This document shows, piece after piece, positions 1 to 5,205 of a DNA stretch of 5,205 bases. Both the position numbers and the translations under genes were made by a program. The notes under the pieces were generated by a model, which saw nothing but the letters and a program-made list of their open reading frames with translations, was not told the DNA's origin and did not search any database. This stretch comes from Sphingopyxis sp. (GTDB lineage: Bacteria > Pseudomonadota > Alphaproteobacteria > Sphingomonadales > Sphingomonadaceae), in NCBI GenBank assembly GCA_012035435.1, contig JAAUPH010000202.1:1-5205 (forward strand). Reading direction: 5' to 3'. Numbering within the stretch: the first letter of the stretch is position 1; each line of letters begins with the position of its first letter.

Positions 1-197
1 ACCCATTGTTGTGTAGCGACAGGCCCCAGAAGTTTGGAGGATTGCACCTCGGCGATGAACGAGATGTAAACCGTGCCAGAGCCGCCTGCGAGTGCGCTGA
101 GCTGGCGGAAGTTGCCTTGGTCAAAGCCCACGTCGTCGACTTTGCTGGTACTGCTCGAGCCTAGGGTGTTGCCGCCCTGGGTGTAGGTCAGCGGCCC
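1..197 (-). CDS. Continuation of secreted protein, second and third reading frames (partial)
   Basis: This is the downstream part of the secreted protein that starts at 408, cut off by the window edge. Dropping one C from the run at 198-200 opens a new frame, which reads GPLTYTQGGNTLGSSS, then KVDDVGFDQGNFRQLSAL, then GTVYISFIAEVQSS. These segments are low-charge, Gly/Ser/Thr-rich and beta-strand-like, as in LamG-like extracellular domains of PEP-CTERM/autotransporter-associated surface proteins. Near 28-30 the frame breaks again (one extra base or two missing), and the next frame reads WGLSLHNNG, which fits the same fold. The 3' end, including any PEP-CTERM anchor, is outside the window. The function is unknown and the family call rests on general resemblance. 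Confidence 0.5.
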
Positions 198-408
198 GGG
201 CGTTGACGTTGCTGCTCTGAGGGGAGGTGTTGGGGCCGGTCCAACCGCCCGCCCAACCGTCGCCCGCCGAGCCGTTGCCCGAAAGCACGCCGCTGGGATA
301 GTCAAACGTGTCGGACGCGATCGGCGCAGCCTGGGCGAGCGACGTCAGAGCCAGCAGCGTGCCGCCCAAGGCCAGTGTTGAATAACGGGGCAAGGAATGA
401 TTCTTCAT
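121..408 (-). CDS. Sec-secreted surface protein, N-terminal part (PEP-CTERM-like), frameshifted
   Basis: The open frame from ATG at 408 starts with a clear Sec signal peptide: a basic n-region (MKNHSLPR), a hydrophobic core (about residues 10-24, STLALGGTLLALTSL) and an AQA-A cleavage site at about residues 26-29. The mature start, PIASDTFDYPSG followed by GDGWAGGWTG, is typical of large secreted or surface proteins of Verrucomicrobia and Planctomycetes, many with PEP-CTERM sorting signals. That is recalled family knowledge, not a search result. After NVNA (about 199) the frame turns into Arg/Pro-rich nonsense and stops at 121; the true continuation lies in another frame at 1-197. An extra C in the run at 198-200 explains the break. 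The start is supported by a good ribosome binding site. Codon use is more mixed than in the cluster at 780-4920, suggesting a different genome. The biochemical function cannot be read. Confidence 0.6.
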   Translation of the reverse strand: MKNHSLPRYSTLALGGTLLALTSLAQAAPIASDTFDYPSGVLSGNGSAGDGWAGGWTGPNTSPQSSNVNARAADLHPGRQHPRLEQYQQSRRRGL

Positions 409-418
409 AACGTGTAGT

Positions 419-425
419 CTCCTCT
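419..425 (-). promoter_or_regulatory. Ribosome binding site of the secreted-protein gene
   Basis: On the minus strand AGAGGAG lies 10 bases before the ATG at 408, a good Shine-Dalgarno match that fixes this start. The intergenic stretch 409-508 also contains a TTGACA-like hexamer at 480-485, but no convincing -10 box at 16-19 bases. It has only weak 4-bp stems, such as GGGA/TCCC around 449-461, and no terminator. Confidence 0.55.
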
Positions 426-508
426 GCGTCCTTCAGCCGCTCTCTGCCGGGAAACACTCCCGCAAAGAGGGTCGGCCTCTGTCAATGTGATCTGTCTTCA
501 CGCCAGGT

Positions 509-955
509 TCAGGGGCCTATTCCCGTCAAAGTCAAGGCACGCAGATCGGGGTTCAACGTGAACACCCCGATCGCGCTGAACGTTGTCGGCTGCTCGCTCA
601 CCACGCCCGCCTTCCCAAAAGGCAACGCAAAGTGCTGCCACACACCCAGCCAGACGTCGTCGGCATAAACAGCGAGGTTTTCACCCGCCGCCACCAGGCG
701 AAGCAATACCGGCCCGCCTGCTGAACGACCACTCAATGTGCCTTGCGCGATCTGCTCCGCCTGCGCTGGCCGCGCCTCGCGCACGCGCAGCACGCGTTCG
801 AGCTCTTGCAGTTCATAGACGCCATAGACATCGAGTTCGGCGTCGGAGAAGCGCAGTCCTTCGTCCGCCGCCGATACCGCCGCCAAATCGCGGGCGAGCT
901 TGGCACGGCCCGCCTGGACCACCCAGGTGCCCGCGATCAGATCACCCATCCGCAT
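509..955 (-). CDS. RDD protein C-terminal region fused to an unrecognised C-terminal segment
   Basis: This frame continues the RDD gene after a one-base frameshift at 975/976; the usable frame begins at 973 (LLFNRDR), upstream of the first ATG at 955. The first part is clearly RDD: RMRMGDLIAGTWVVQ carries the third conserved Asp of the family, followed by a cytoplasmic tail with LRFSDAELDVYGVYELQELE as in sphingomonad RDD proteins. After about position 785-760 the sequence stops looking like RDD. About 80-85 residues follow (GPVLLRLVAAGENL, YADDVWLGVWQHFALPFGKAG, then ALTLTGIGP and stop), which look like a beta-rich extracellular C-terminus. This tail uses codons rare in the cluster (ATA, GGA, ACT, TCA, CTT), more like the secreted gene downstream. 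It is probably the 3' end of a separate gene from another genome, joined in frame. I do not recognise its family. Confidence 0.55.
   Translation of the reverse strand: MRMGDLIAGTWVVQAGRAKLARDLAAVSAADEGLRFSDAELDVYGVYELQELERVLRVREARPAQAEQIAQGTLSGRSAGGPVLLRLVAAGENLAVYADDVWLGVWQHFALPFGKAGVVSEQPTTFSAIGVFTLNPDLRALTLTGIGP
735..800. other. Putative junction between cluster DNA and unrelated left-edge DNA
   Basis: Minus-strand translation changes here from conserved RDD tail (VYELQELERVLR) through a neutral stretch (VREARPAQAEQIAQ) to a segment unlike RDD (GTLSGRSAGG onward), with a simultaneous shift in codon use. The exact join cannot be placed from one sequence. There is no transposase, direct repeat or tRNA at the join, which argues against a classical insertion. 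Confidence 0.4.
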
Positions 956-1488
956 CCGGTCGCGGTTGAACAGCAGAAAAAGCCGAGCGTCAGCGTCCAG
1001 GCCGCCCCGGCGAGCGACGTGCCCCAGCCGACCAAATCCTCTGCGGCGCCCGCGAAGAGGAAGGTGAGCGGCAGGAAAATCTCAAGCTCGCGGATGAAAT
1101 TGCGGGCGATGACCGCATCGGCGGTGAGCCGCCCGCCGTCACGCGCGACCACGCGGATGCCGACGATGCGCTTGCCCGGCGTGGCGGCACGCTTGCCCAG
1201 TTCGAACAGGATGAACCAGAAATTGCGGAGGACGAAAAAGCCCAGCATCCAGATGATCTGCGCGACATCCTCGCCCCCGCCCCCGCCCCCGCCAAGCCAG
1301 ACGGCCAATAAGGTGAGTGCGAGCAACAGCAGGATTATGATGACCAGATCGATCATCAGCGCAGCAAAACGCAGCCCCGAACTGGCGATCACCAGCTCCA
1401 GATCGACGCCTTCGGGCGTGATGAATTGCCGTCGTTTATCGCGCCGGTCTTGAACCGCAGCGGCGCGGGCGGTTTGGGCGGGGGTCAT
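937..1488 (-). CDS. RDD family integral membrane protein, N-terminal and core part (frameshifted)
   Basis: RDD proteins are small multi-pass inner-membrane proteins; most have no proven function, and some are linked to ion or solute transport. ATG at 1488 gives MTPAQTARAAAVQDRRDKRRQ, then FITPEGVDLEL, the usual alphaproteobacterial RDD start. Membrane segments lie at about residues 39-64, 75-96 and 135-170. The family's Arg and first Asp are R40 and D47 in the first segment (GLRFAALMIDL), and the central motif KRAATPGKRIVGIRV is at 98-112. Seven glycines in a row follow the first membrane segment. After residue 171 (FF) one base is missing between 976 and 975, so this frame ends in CCSTATGCGWVI and a stop at 937; the true continuation is at 973 and below. 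It is the last gene of the cluster, starting inside the overlapping 3' end of the spoIIM-like gene. As it stands the frame lacks the third conserved Asp. Confidence 0.82.
   Translation of the reverse strand: MTPAQTARAAAVQDRRDKRRQFITPEGVDLELVIASSGLRFAALMIDLVIIILLLLALTLLAVWLGGGGGGGEDVAQIIWMLGFFVLRNFWFILFELGKRAATPGKRIVGIRVVARDGGRLTADAVIARNFIRELEIFLPLTFLFAGAAEDLVGWGTSLAGAAWTLTLGFFCCSTATGCGWVI
1273..1293. repeat. GC hexamer repeat encoding a seven-glycine run
   Basis: Three tandem copies of GCCCCC plus GCC on the plus strand. On the minus strand they read as GGC/GGG codons for G65-G71 of the RDD protein, just after its first membrane segment. Such a tract is prone to slippage, so its length may vary between strains or be miscounted. 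Units of six bases keep the reading frame. Confidence 0.8.
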
Positions 1489-2503
1489 GATGCGGCCGCC
1501 GCGGCGCGTAATAATAAGCGAGCCAACCGATCAGCAGCGTGCCGCCAATCGCATAGCGCACCGCCGTGTCGGTGATCAGCTGACGCCCGAAGCCTTCGAG
1601 CAGGCCGGCGCAGAGCAGCATGAGGATTACGCCGACCATGGCCTTGCCCGCGGTGCGCCCCGCCTGCGACAGCGCGGTCATCCGATCGGTATCGCCCGGG
1701 AACAACATCGCGGTGCCGATGCGCAGCCCCGCTGCCCCCGCCAGCACGATGGCGAAAAGCTCGGTAGTGCCGTGGATGAGCAGCCAGCCGCCAAAGTCAT
1801 AAAGCAGGCCCTTGCCCGCGAACACGGACAGCATCGCGCCGAGCGTGACGCCATTATAATAGAGGAGCAACATCGTTGGCACCCCAAAGGCAAAGCCGAG
1901 CGCGAAGGACAAGATGCCGACCCCGCTGTTGTGGGTGAAGAGCATGGTCGCAAAGACGTGCAGACCGCCCTCCCCCGCCTCGTCCGTCGCCTTGCCGTGG
2001 CCTAGCGTCGAGCTCAGATATTCGGCGCTGGCTTGCGGCGTGCGGCCGCCCGCGAGCGCTTCGGGGACGAACTGGAAGAACCATTCGGGATCGCTGGTCA
2101 CCATCGACCAGCCGGTCGCGATGCCGAGCGCGAAGATAAGCGCGATGACCAGAGTTTCCTTCCACAGCGCGCGGACGGCGGCGGGCCAGTCGTGGGTAAA
2201 AAAGCGCAGCAGACGCGCGCCACGCTTTTCACGCACGCCATAGAGCAGGAAATAGCCGCGCATCGCGAGCGATTCCAAATGGTCGTTGAGCGCGCGGTCG
2301 AGGCTGGTCGCGCGGGCAATCGACAGCGACGACAGGGTCGCGCGGTATAGCACGGGGAGGCGGAGCAGCTCGTCGGTCGAGAGCGAGGCCGCCGAGCCTT
2401 TTTCCAGTCGGGTGAGCAGCCGGTCGAATTCGATCCAGTCGTTTTCGCGCTCGGTGCGGAAGCGGCTGGCCGAAAAGGCGGGGGCTTGCAGCGTCGTGCT
2501 CAT
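1436..2503 (-). CDS. SpoIIM/DUF95-family multi-pass membrane protein
   Basis: This is a homologue of stage II sporulation protein M. In Bacillus SpoIIM works with SpoIID/SpoIIP in peptidoglycan remodelling during engulfment; in non-sporulating Gram-negatives the role is unknown. ATG at 2503 (MSTTLQAP) overlaps the DUF58 stop as ATGA, so this start is preferred over the long upstream open frame. The protein is 355 residues: a soluble helical N-terminus (1-110), then membrane segments at about 115-135, 194-228, 240-262, 286-305 and 317-332. The family's HG..E motif is H244-G245-x-x-E248 (LLIHGTTELF). The last ~17 residues (HDPRPNRPRRCGSRPAR) look like out-of-frame GC-rich reading and overlap the RDD gene by 53 bases. 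One added base near 1490-1510 would instead end the protein at an ATGA overlap (stop 1485-1487, about 339 residues), as at the other joints, so a missing base is plausible. Confidence 0.85.
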   Translation of the reverse strand: MSTTLQAPAFSASRFRTERENDWIEFDRLLTRLEKGSAASLSTDELLRLPVLYRATLSSLSIARATSLDRALNDHLESLAMRGYFLLYGVREKRGARLLRFFTHDWPAAVRALWKETLVIALIFALGIATGWSMVTSDPEWFFQFVPEALAGGRTPQASAEYLSSTLGHGKATDEAGEGGLHVFATMLFTHNSGVGILSFALGFAFGVPTMLLLYYNGVTLGAMLSVFAGKGLLYDFGGWLLIHGTTELFAIVLAGAAGLRIGTAMLFPGDTDRMTALSQAGRTAGKAMVGVILMLLCAGLLEGFGRQLITDTAVRYAIGGTLLIGWLAYYYAPRRPHHDPRPNRPRRCGSRPAR

Positions 2504-2960
2504 AGGCTTCCGGCCTTTTTGATGGCCATCCAGGCGTCGAGTACGCCGCTCGACACGCGGTCGTGCGCTACCTCGACCACATCGACGCCCATGCGCTGGA
2601 GCCGCGCGATCACCAGCCGCCGGTCGCGCAGCAGCTCGGCCGCGACATTGGTCCGCACAAGATCGGACGGTTCGAGCGGCTCCATTCGCTCGACGCTTTC
2701 CAGCTCGCTGTCCTTGAACACGACACACAGCAGCCGGTGTTGCCGGACCAGCCGCGCGGCGGCGCGGATCATCAATTCGGCGCTGGTCGGGTCGGTAAAT
2801 TCGGTAAAGAGGACGATCAACGAGCGGCGGTTGAGCTGCGACCCCAGCGTGGCGAGCGCCAGCGTGAAATTGCTTTCCTCATGCGCATATTCGATATTGG
2901 CGGCGGCGCGCTGGAGCAGCGGAAAATCGCTGCTATGCGCGAGCACCGGGGTCGATCCGC
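2500..2960 (-). CDS. DUF58 protein, C-terminal part (separated by a frameshift)
   Basis: This is the second half of the DUF58 protein, in the frame one base off from the first half. The readable frame joins at about 2960 ([12 protein letters not shown]) rather than at the first ATG at 2946. It contains [18 protein letters not shown] and [20 protein letters not shown], a typical vWFA-like core strand with acidic residues, then RHRL-type helices and LERMGVDVVEVAHD-like C-terminal elements (here LQRMGVDVVEVAHD). It ends KKAGSL with a TGA that overlaps the ATG of the spoIIM-like gene. Joined to the first half with one added base, the protein would be about 445 residues, normal for the family. Nothing suggests that this half is translated independently; it has no convincing ribosome binding site at 2946. 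Confidence 0.82.
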
Positions 2961-3836
2961 CGGGCGCGCGGCGAAATGGAACAGGCTGACCCGGTCCTCC
3001 ATCTTGAGCGCCACATAGGCGAGCAGCAGCCCCGCCGACACCGCGCGGTCGAGCCGGGGCATATCCCCCACCGGCTCGCTCATCGTCCGGCCCGCGTCGA
3101 TGGCGATGACCAGCCGGTTGTCGCGTTCGATGCGATATTCCTTGGCCAGCAATTTTACATGGCGGGCCGAGGCGGTCCAGTCGATGCTGCGCCGGTCCAT
3201 GCCCGGCTGATATTCGCCGAGCGCTTCATATTCGCTGCCTTCGCCAACGAGCATTTGCTGGCGCAGGCCGAATTGCGCGTCGCGGCGGAAGAGTTTGAGA
3301 CCCTCTTCGCGCACGCTGCGCAAGCTGGGCACCACCGCAATGTCGCGGTGTTCGGCAAAGCGGCGTTGGATGATGGCCAGCCCCAGCGGCCCGCGCCAGC
3401 GCAGCCATAGTCCGTCGATCCGCGCAACACCGCGCCGCGCCGCTGCGACACTGAAGGTCTTGACCATGGTCAACCCCGAGCCGCCCGGCGATTCCATCGG
3501 AAAACCAGTGCCCGCAATGCGCCCGTCCGCGTCGAGCCGCGCATCGACCGCGAGCGCAACATTGATCCGGCTGGGCCGCCAGCTGCCGTCGCCGCTCGCC
3601 ACGCTGATCAGCAGATCGAAAGCATCGCCGACGCCCACCTGGCGCGGAACGGTAATGTCGGCGGTCATCCGGCGCGGCGAGGATGCCACCAGCGCATCGA
3701 TCAACAGCAGCGCCAGCGCAACGCCGATCCACACCAGCGCGAGCAGCCACAGGTCAGGGCGGATCAGCCCCAGCAGCAACGCCACGGGCGCCCCGGCGAG
3801 CATCAGAAAAATCGCACGGGGGCTGGGCAGGATCAA
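2817..3836 (-). CDS. DUF58 family membrane-anchored protein, N-terminal part (frameshifted)
   Basis: DUF58 proteins carry a vWFA-like domain and are genetic partners of MoxR ATPases. I choose TTG at 3836 as start. It overlaps the moxR stop as TTGA, has GAGGTG just upstream, and gives [20 protein letters not shown], the usual N-terminus; longer open-frame extensions lie within moxR. Two membrane helices are at about residues 9-24 and 29-47. The beta-rich region around 55-160 is followed by the DUF58 signature at about 200-225 ([20 protein letters not shown], then WTASAR) and the metal-site-like strand [12 protein letters not shown], whose Asp is about residue 247. Here D-x-G-x-T replaces the classical D-x-S-x-S, so metal binding is uncertain. 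After FHFAARP (2961) one base is missing; the rest of this frame down to 2817 is nonsense and the true continuation is 2500-2960. Confidence 0.85.
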   Translation of the reverse strand: MILPSPRAIFLMLAGAPVALLLGLIRPDLWLLALVWIGVALALLLIDALVASSPRRMTADITVPRQVGVGDAFDLLISVASGDGSWRPSRINVALAVDARLDADGRIAGTGFPMESPGGSGLTMVKTFSVAAARRGVARIDGLWLRWRGPLGLAIIQRRFAEHRDIAVVPSLRSVREEGLKLFRRDAQFGLRQQMLVGEGSEYEALGEYQPGMDRRSIDWTASARHVKLLAKEYRIERDNRLVIAIDAGRTMSEPVGDMPRLDRAVSAGLLLAYVALKMEDRVSLFHFAARPADRPRCSRIAAIFRCSSAPPPISNMRMRKAISRWRSPRWGRSSTAAR

Positions 3837-4798
3837 CGCGGCACCTCGGTCGCGTTCACCAGTTCGTCGACCACGGTTTCGATATTGCGCCCGTCGATCT
3901 CGGCAGCGGGCGAGAGGATCAGGCGGTGGCGCAGCACGCTGGGCGCCAGCCGCTTTACGTCGTCGGGGATCGTATAATTGCGCCCGTCGAGCGCCGCGCT
4001 CGCGCAAGCGGCGCGCGCGAGCAGGCTCGCCGCGCGCGGGCTGGCTCCGCATTCCAGGTCGGCCGTGGCGCGGGTCGCGCGGACGAGCCGAACGATATAA
4101 TCGATGATTTCGTCGGCCAGGCGCACGGTCGACACAACATCGATGGCCGATGCGATGGCTGCGGCGTCGGCGACTTGGGCGACCCCAAAATCGCCCGCCG
4201 CCGGTGCCTTGAACCGCCCGCCATGTTCGGCGACGATCCGCCGTTCTTCGTCTGCATCGGGATAGCCGACGATCAGTTTGAACAGGAAACGGTCGAGCTG
4301 CGCCTCGGGCAGCGGATAGACGCCCTGCTGCTCAATCGGGTTTTGCGTCGCGAGCACGGTGAAGCGCGGGCTTAATGTGTGGCCTTCGCCGTTGATGGTG
4401 ACCCGGCGTTCCTGCATCGCTTCCAGCAGCGCAGCCTGCGTCTTGGGCGGGGTGCGGTTGATTTCGTCGGCGAGCAGCAGCTCGGTAAAAATCGGCCCCT
4501 TGGTGAGGGTGAAGGTCGAGGTTTGGAAGTTGAACAGGTTCGACCCCAAGATATCGCCGGGCATCAGGTCGGGGGTGAACTGAATCCGGCCAAAGCCCAA
4601 TCCCGCCGCGCGCGCGAAACATTGCGCCATCAGCGTCTTTGCGGTTCCCGGCGGCCCTTCGAGCAGACAGTGCCCCCCGGCGAGCAGCGCGATGCTGATC
4701 ATGTTGACCAGCGCGTCCTGACCAACCACCGCTTTCGCCACTTCGGCGCGCAGCTGGCCGCCAAGCTGGGCCACGCCCTCAATCGTATCAATGCTCAC
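3833..4798 (-). CDS. MoxR-family AAA+ ATPase
   Basis: This is a cytoplasmic AAA+ ATPase of the MoxR type, a chaperone-like machine that usually acts on vWFA proteins encoded beside it. With GTG at 4798 as start ([13 protein letters not shown]) it has 321 residues, the normal length. Walker A is GPPGTAKT at residues 48-55, Walker B LLLADE at 107-112, sensor 1 in ATQNP at 150-154, and the EAQLDRF arginine-finger motif at 165-171. The C-terminal lid contains CGASPRAA and [14 protein letters not shown]. The frame is intact throughout. GTG is preferred over the upstream in-frame ATG at 4822 because AAGGA sits 8 bases before it and homologues start at this point; starting there leaves an 11-base overlap with the preceding stop. 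The gene overlaps the DUF58 start by four bases, so ATPase and partner are probably translationally coupled. The exact MoxR subfamily is not assigned. Confidence 0.93.
   Translation of the reverse strand: MSIDTIEGVAQLGGQLRAEVAKAVVGQDALVNMISIALLAGGHCLLEGPPGTAKTLMAQCFARAAGLGFGRIQFTPDLMPGDILGSNLFNFQTSTFTLTKGPIFTELLLADEINRTPPKTQAALLEAMQERRVTINGEGHTLSPRFTVLATQNPIEQQGVYPLPEAQLDRFLFKLIVGYPDADEERRIVAEHGGRFKAPAAGDFGVAQVADAAAIASAIDVVSTVRLADEIIDYIVRLVRATRATADLECGASPRAASLLARAACASAALDGRNYTIPDDVKRLAPSVLRHRLILSPAAEIDGRNIETVVDELVNATEVPR
3842..3847 (-). promoter_or_regulatory. Ribosome binding site supporting the TTG start of the DUF58 gene
   Basis: GAGGTG on the minus strand, inside the last codons of moxR, lies 5 bases before TTG at 3836 (7 bases from its GAGG core). 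Together with the TTGA start/stop overlap it supports the unusual TTG start and translational coupling to moxR. Confidence 0.5.
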
Positions 4799-4922
4799 GC
4801 AGCAAATCCTTTCTGATGCCATGCAGGGCCCGGGCGATGCCCAATAATTCGGTGGTATTGCGCGCCAGCATCAGGCGGCGGGCGAGCGCGGCAAAGCTGT
4901 CGCGCCCTTCCTGCGCCGGGCG
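4788..4922 (-). CDS. C-terminal end of the gene preceding moxR (probably DUF4350)
   Basis: The last ~45 residues of the open frame ending at 4788 read [20 protein letters not shown], then [20 protein letters not shown] and LLREH. This is a helical, basic tail. In sphingomonad genomes a DUF4350 protein usually sits directly upstream of moxR and ends in a similar Arg/Leu-rich helix; that comparison is from memory. The stop overlaps the moxR start by 11 bases, as expected for an operon partner. Everything upstream of about 4920 in this frame belongs to a different family (aldehyde dehydrogenase), so most of the DUF4350 gene is absent from the window. Confidence 0.42.
   Translation of the reverse strand, partial: RPAQEGRDSFAALARRLMLARNTTELLGIARALHGIRKDLLREH
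4807..4811 (-). promoter_or_regulatory. Ribosome binding site selecting the GTG start of moxR
   Basis: AAGGA on the minus strand lies 8 bases before GTG at 4798. The alternative ATG at 4822 has no comparable site upstream, so the shorter moxR reading is preferred. Confidence 0.5.
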
Positions 4923-5204
4923 GCGGCGGTCGAGCCAGTCGTCTTTCAGGATGTGGGTGGCGAAGAGCCTCAGTTGCATCACTGTGCGGCCGCGTTCGCC
5001 CTCCAGCCGGGCGGCGGGGAGGCCGGTTTCCTGGGTGCCGATCTCGGTGATCTGGGGGCCACGGACTTCGATTTCGTCCGCGATGCGGTTCAGGAAGGCG
5101 GCACGCTCGCCGCGGGTTTTCGCAGAGTAGGCGGGGAAGGCGGCCTCGGCAGCATCACAGGCGGCGCTTACGTGGGCCGGGGTGCCGACAGAGAAGCTGT
5201 GCGA
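4917..5204 (-). CDS. Aldehyde dehydrogenase N-terminal fragment (alpha-ketoglutaric semialdehyde type)
   Basis: The frame is open from the window edge (5204) with no stop, so the gene starts outside. About 94 residues read FSVGTPAHVSAACDAAEAAF, then ERAAFLNRIADEIEVRGPQ, ITEIGTQETGLPAARLEGER and QLRLFATHILKDDWLDRR. ETGLP..RL.GERGRT..QLRLFA is characteristic of NAD(P)-dependent alpha-ketoglutaric semialdehyde (2,5-dioxopentanoate) dehydrogenases. These oxidise the semialdehyde to 2-oxoglutarate in pentose, hexarate or hydroxyproline breakdown. After DWLDRR (4923) the family's sequence should continue into the Rossmann fold and the catalytic Glu and Cys, about 400 more residues. Instead it joins in frame, within a CGC repeat, to the gene before moxR. 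The fragment cannot be an active enzyme. The first methionine-like codon (GTG at 4982) is internal to the domain and not a real start. Confidence 0.72.
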
Positions 5205-5205
5205 A

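Noticed and set aside
455..485. Promoter for the secreted-protein gene with a TTGACA-like box at 480-485
   Set aside because: No acceptable -10 hexamer at 16-19 bases spacing; the match may be chance.
409..508. Rho-independent terminator between the 509 stop and the 408 start
   Set aside because: Only 4-bp stems (GGGA/TCCC, GAGG/CCTC) without a following T run.
583..1453. Long plus-strand open frames opposite the RDD gene (e.g. 743-1453 and 583-969)
   Set aside because: Arg/Ser/Pro-rich low-information proteins, exactly antisense to conserved RDD coding sequence; normal in DNA of this GC content.
2504..2728. Upstream extension of the spoIIM-like frame to an ATG at 2728
   Set aside because: It lies inside the conserved C-terminal half of DUF58 and reads as Arg-rich nonsense; the family start MSTTLQ at 2503 with an ATGA overlap is better.
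975..2961. Programmed ribosomal frameshifting in the RDD and DUF58 genes
   Set aside because: No classical slippery heptamer with a downstream pseudoknot that I can see, and several independent breaks in one short window favour indel errors.
3837..4052. Upstream extension of the DUF58 frame into moxR (start at 4052)
   Set aside because: The extension is Arg/Gly-rich out-of-frame moxR sequence; the conserved N-terminus begins at 3836.
3295..4375. Long plus-strand open frames of 230-270 codons opposite the DUF58 and moxR genes
   Set aside because: Composition is Arg/Ala/Ser-rich with no domain or ribosome binding site; the minus-strand frames carry clear AAA+ and DUF58 motifs, so these are shadows.
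4799..4822. ATG at 4822 as the moxR start
   Set aside because: It adds eight atypical residues (MASERICC) within the preceding gene and lacks a good ribosome binding site; GTG at 4798 has AAGGA at 8 bases.
735..5204. Mobile element insertion as the cause of the two joins
   Set aside because: No transposase, integrase, inverted repeats, target duplication or tRNA seen at either join; chimeric assembly or deletion explains them more simply.

Overview
The core of the window (about 780 to 4920) is one tightly packed minus-strand gene cluster. In transcription order (right to left) it holds the end of a probable DUF4350 protein, a MoxR-family AAA+ ATPase, a DUF58 (vWFA-like) membrane protein, a SpoIIM/DUF95 membrane protein and an RDD-family membrane protein. 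High GC, GC-rich third codon positions, short start/stop overlaps and the protein sequences all suggest an alphaproteobacterium, most likely a Sphingomonadales such as a Sphingopyxis/Sphingomonas relative. This taxonomic call is from pattern memory, not from a search.

Right edge (about 4917-5204): an open frame carries about 94 residues from the N-terminal part of an alpha-ketoglutaric-semialdehyde-type aldehyde dehydrogenase, with no catalytic domain. It runs in frame into the last ~45 residues of the gene that precedes moxR. Left edge (1 to about 760): the DNA looks different again. It holds a probable Sec-secreted surface/PEP-CTERM-like protein of the kind common in Verrucomicrobia or Planctomycetes (1-408, frame broken twice), and the C-terminus of an unrecognised protein (from 509) that runs in frame into the RDD protein. 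Both edges look like joins of unrelated sequence onto the cluster. The simplest reading is a chimeric metagenomic contig; real rearrangement is the alternative.

Four clear single-base frame breaks, and a possible fifth, are visible: about 198-200 and about 28-30 (secreted protein), 975/976 (RDD), 2960/2961 (DUF58), and possibly the 3' end of the spoIIM-like gene near 1490-1510. The RDD and DUF58 breaks restore a conserved protein when one base is added, and the break at 198-200 when one base is removed; the one near 28-30 is read the same way (one extra base, or two missing). They sit in or next to short homopolymers, so I favour sequencing or assembly indels over biological decay.

How the genes fit together: MoxR ATPases paired with DUF58/vWFA proteins are thought to act as chaperone-like modules at the cell envelope. 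The SpoIIM-like and RDD proteins add multi-pass membrane partners. The role of this four-gene set in non-sporulating proteobacteria is poorly defined. It is the most biologically interesting content here, but it is a recurrent cluster, not a new one. I saw no RNA genes, CRISPR arrays, insertion sequences or convincing terminators.
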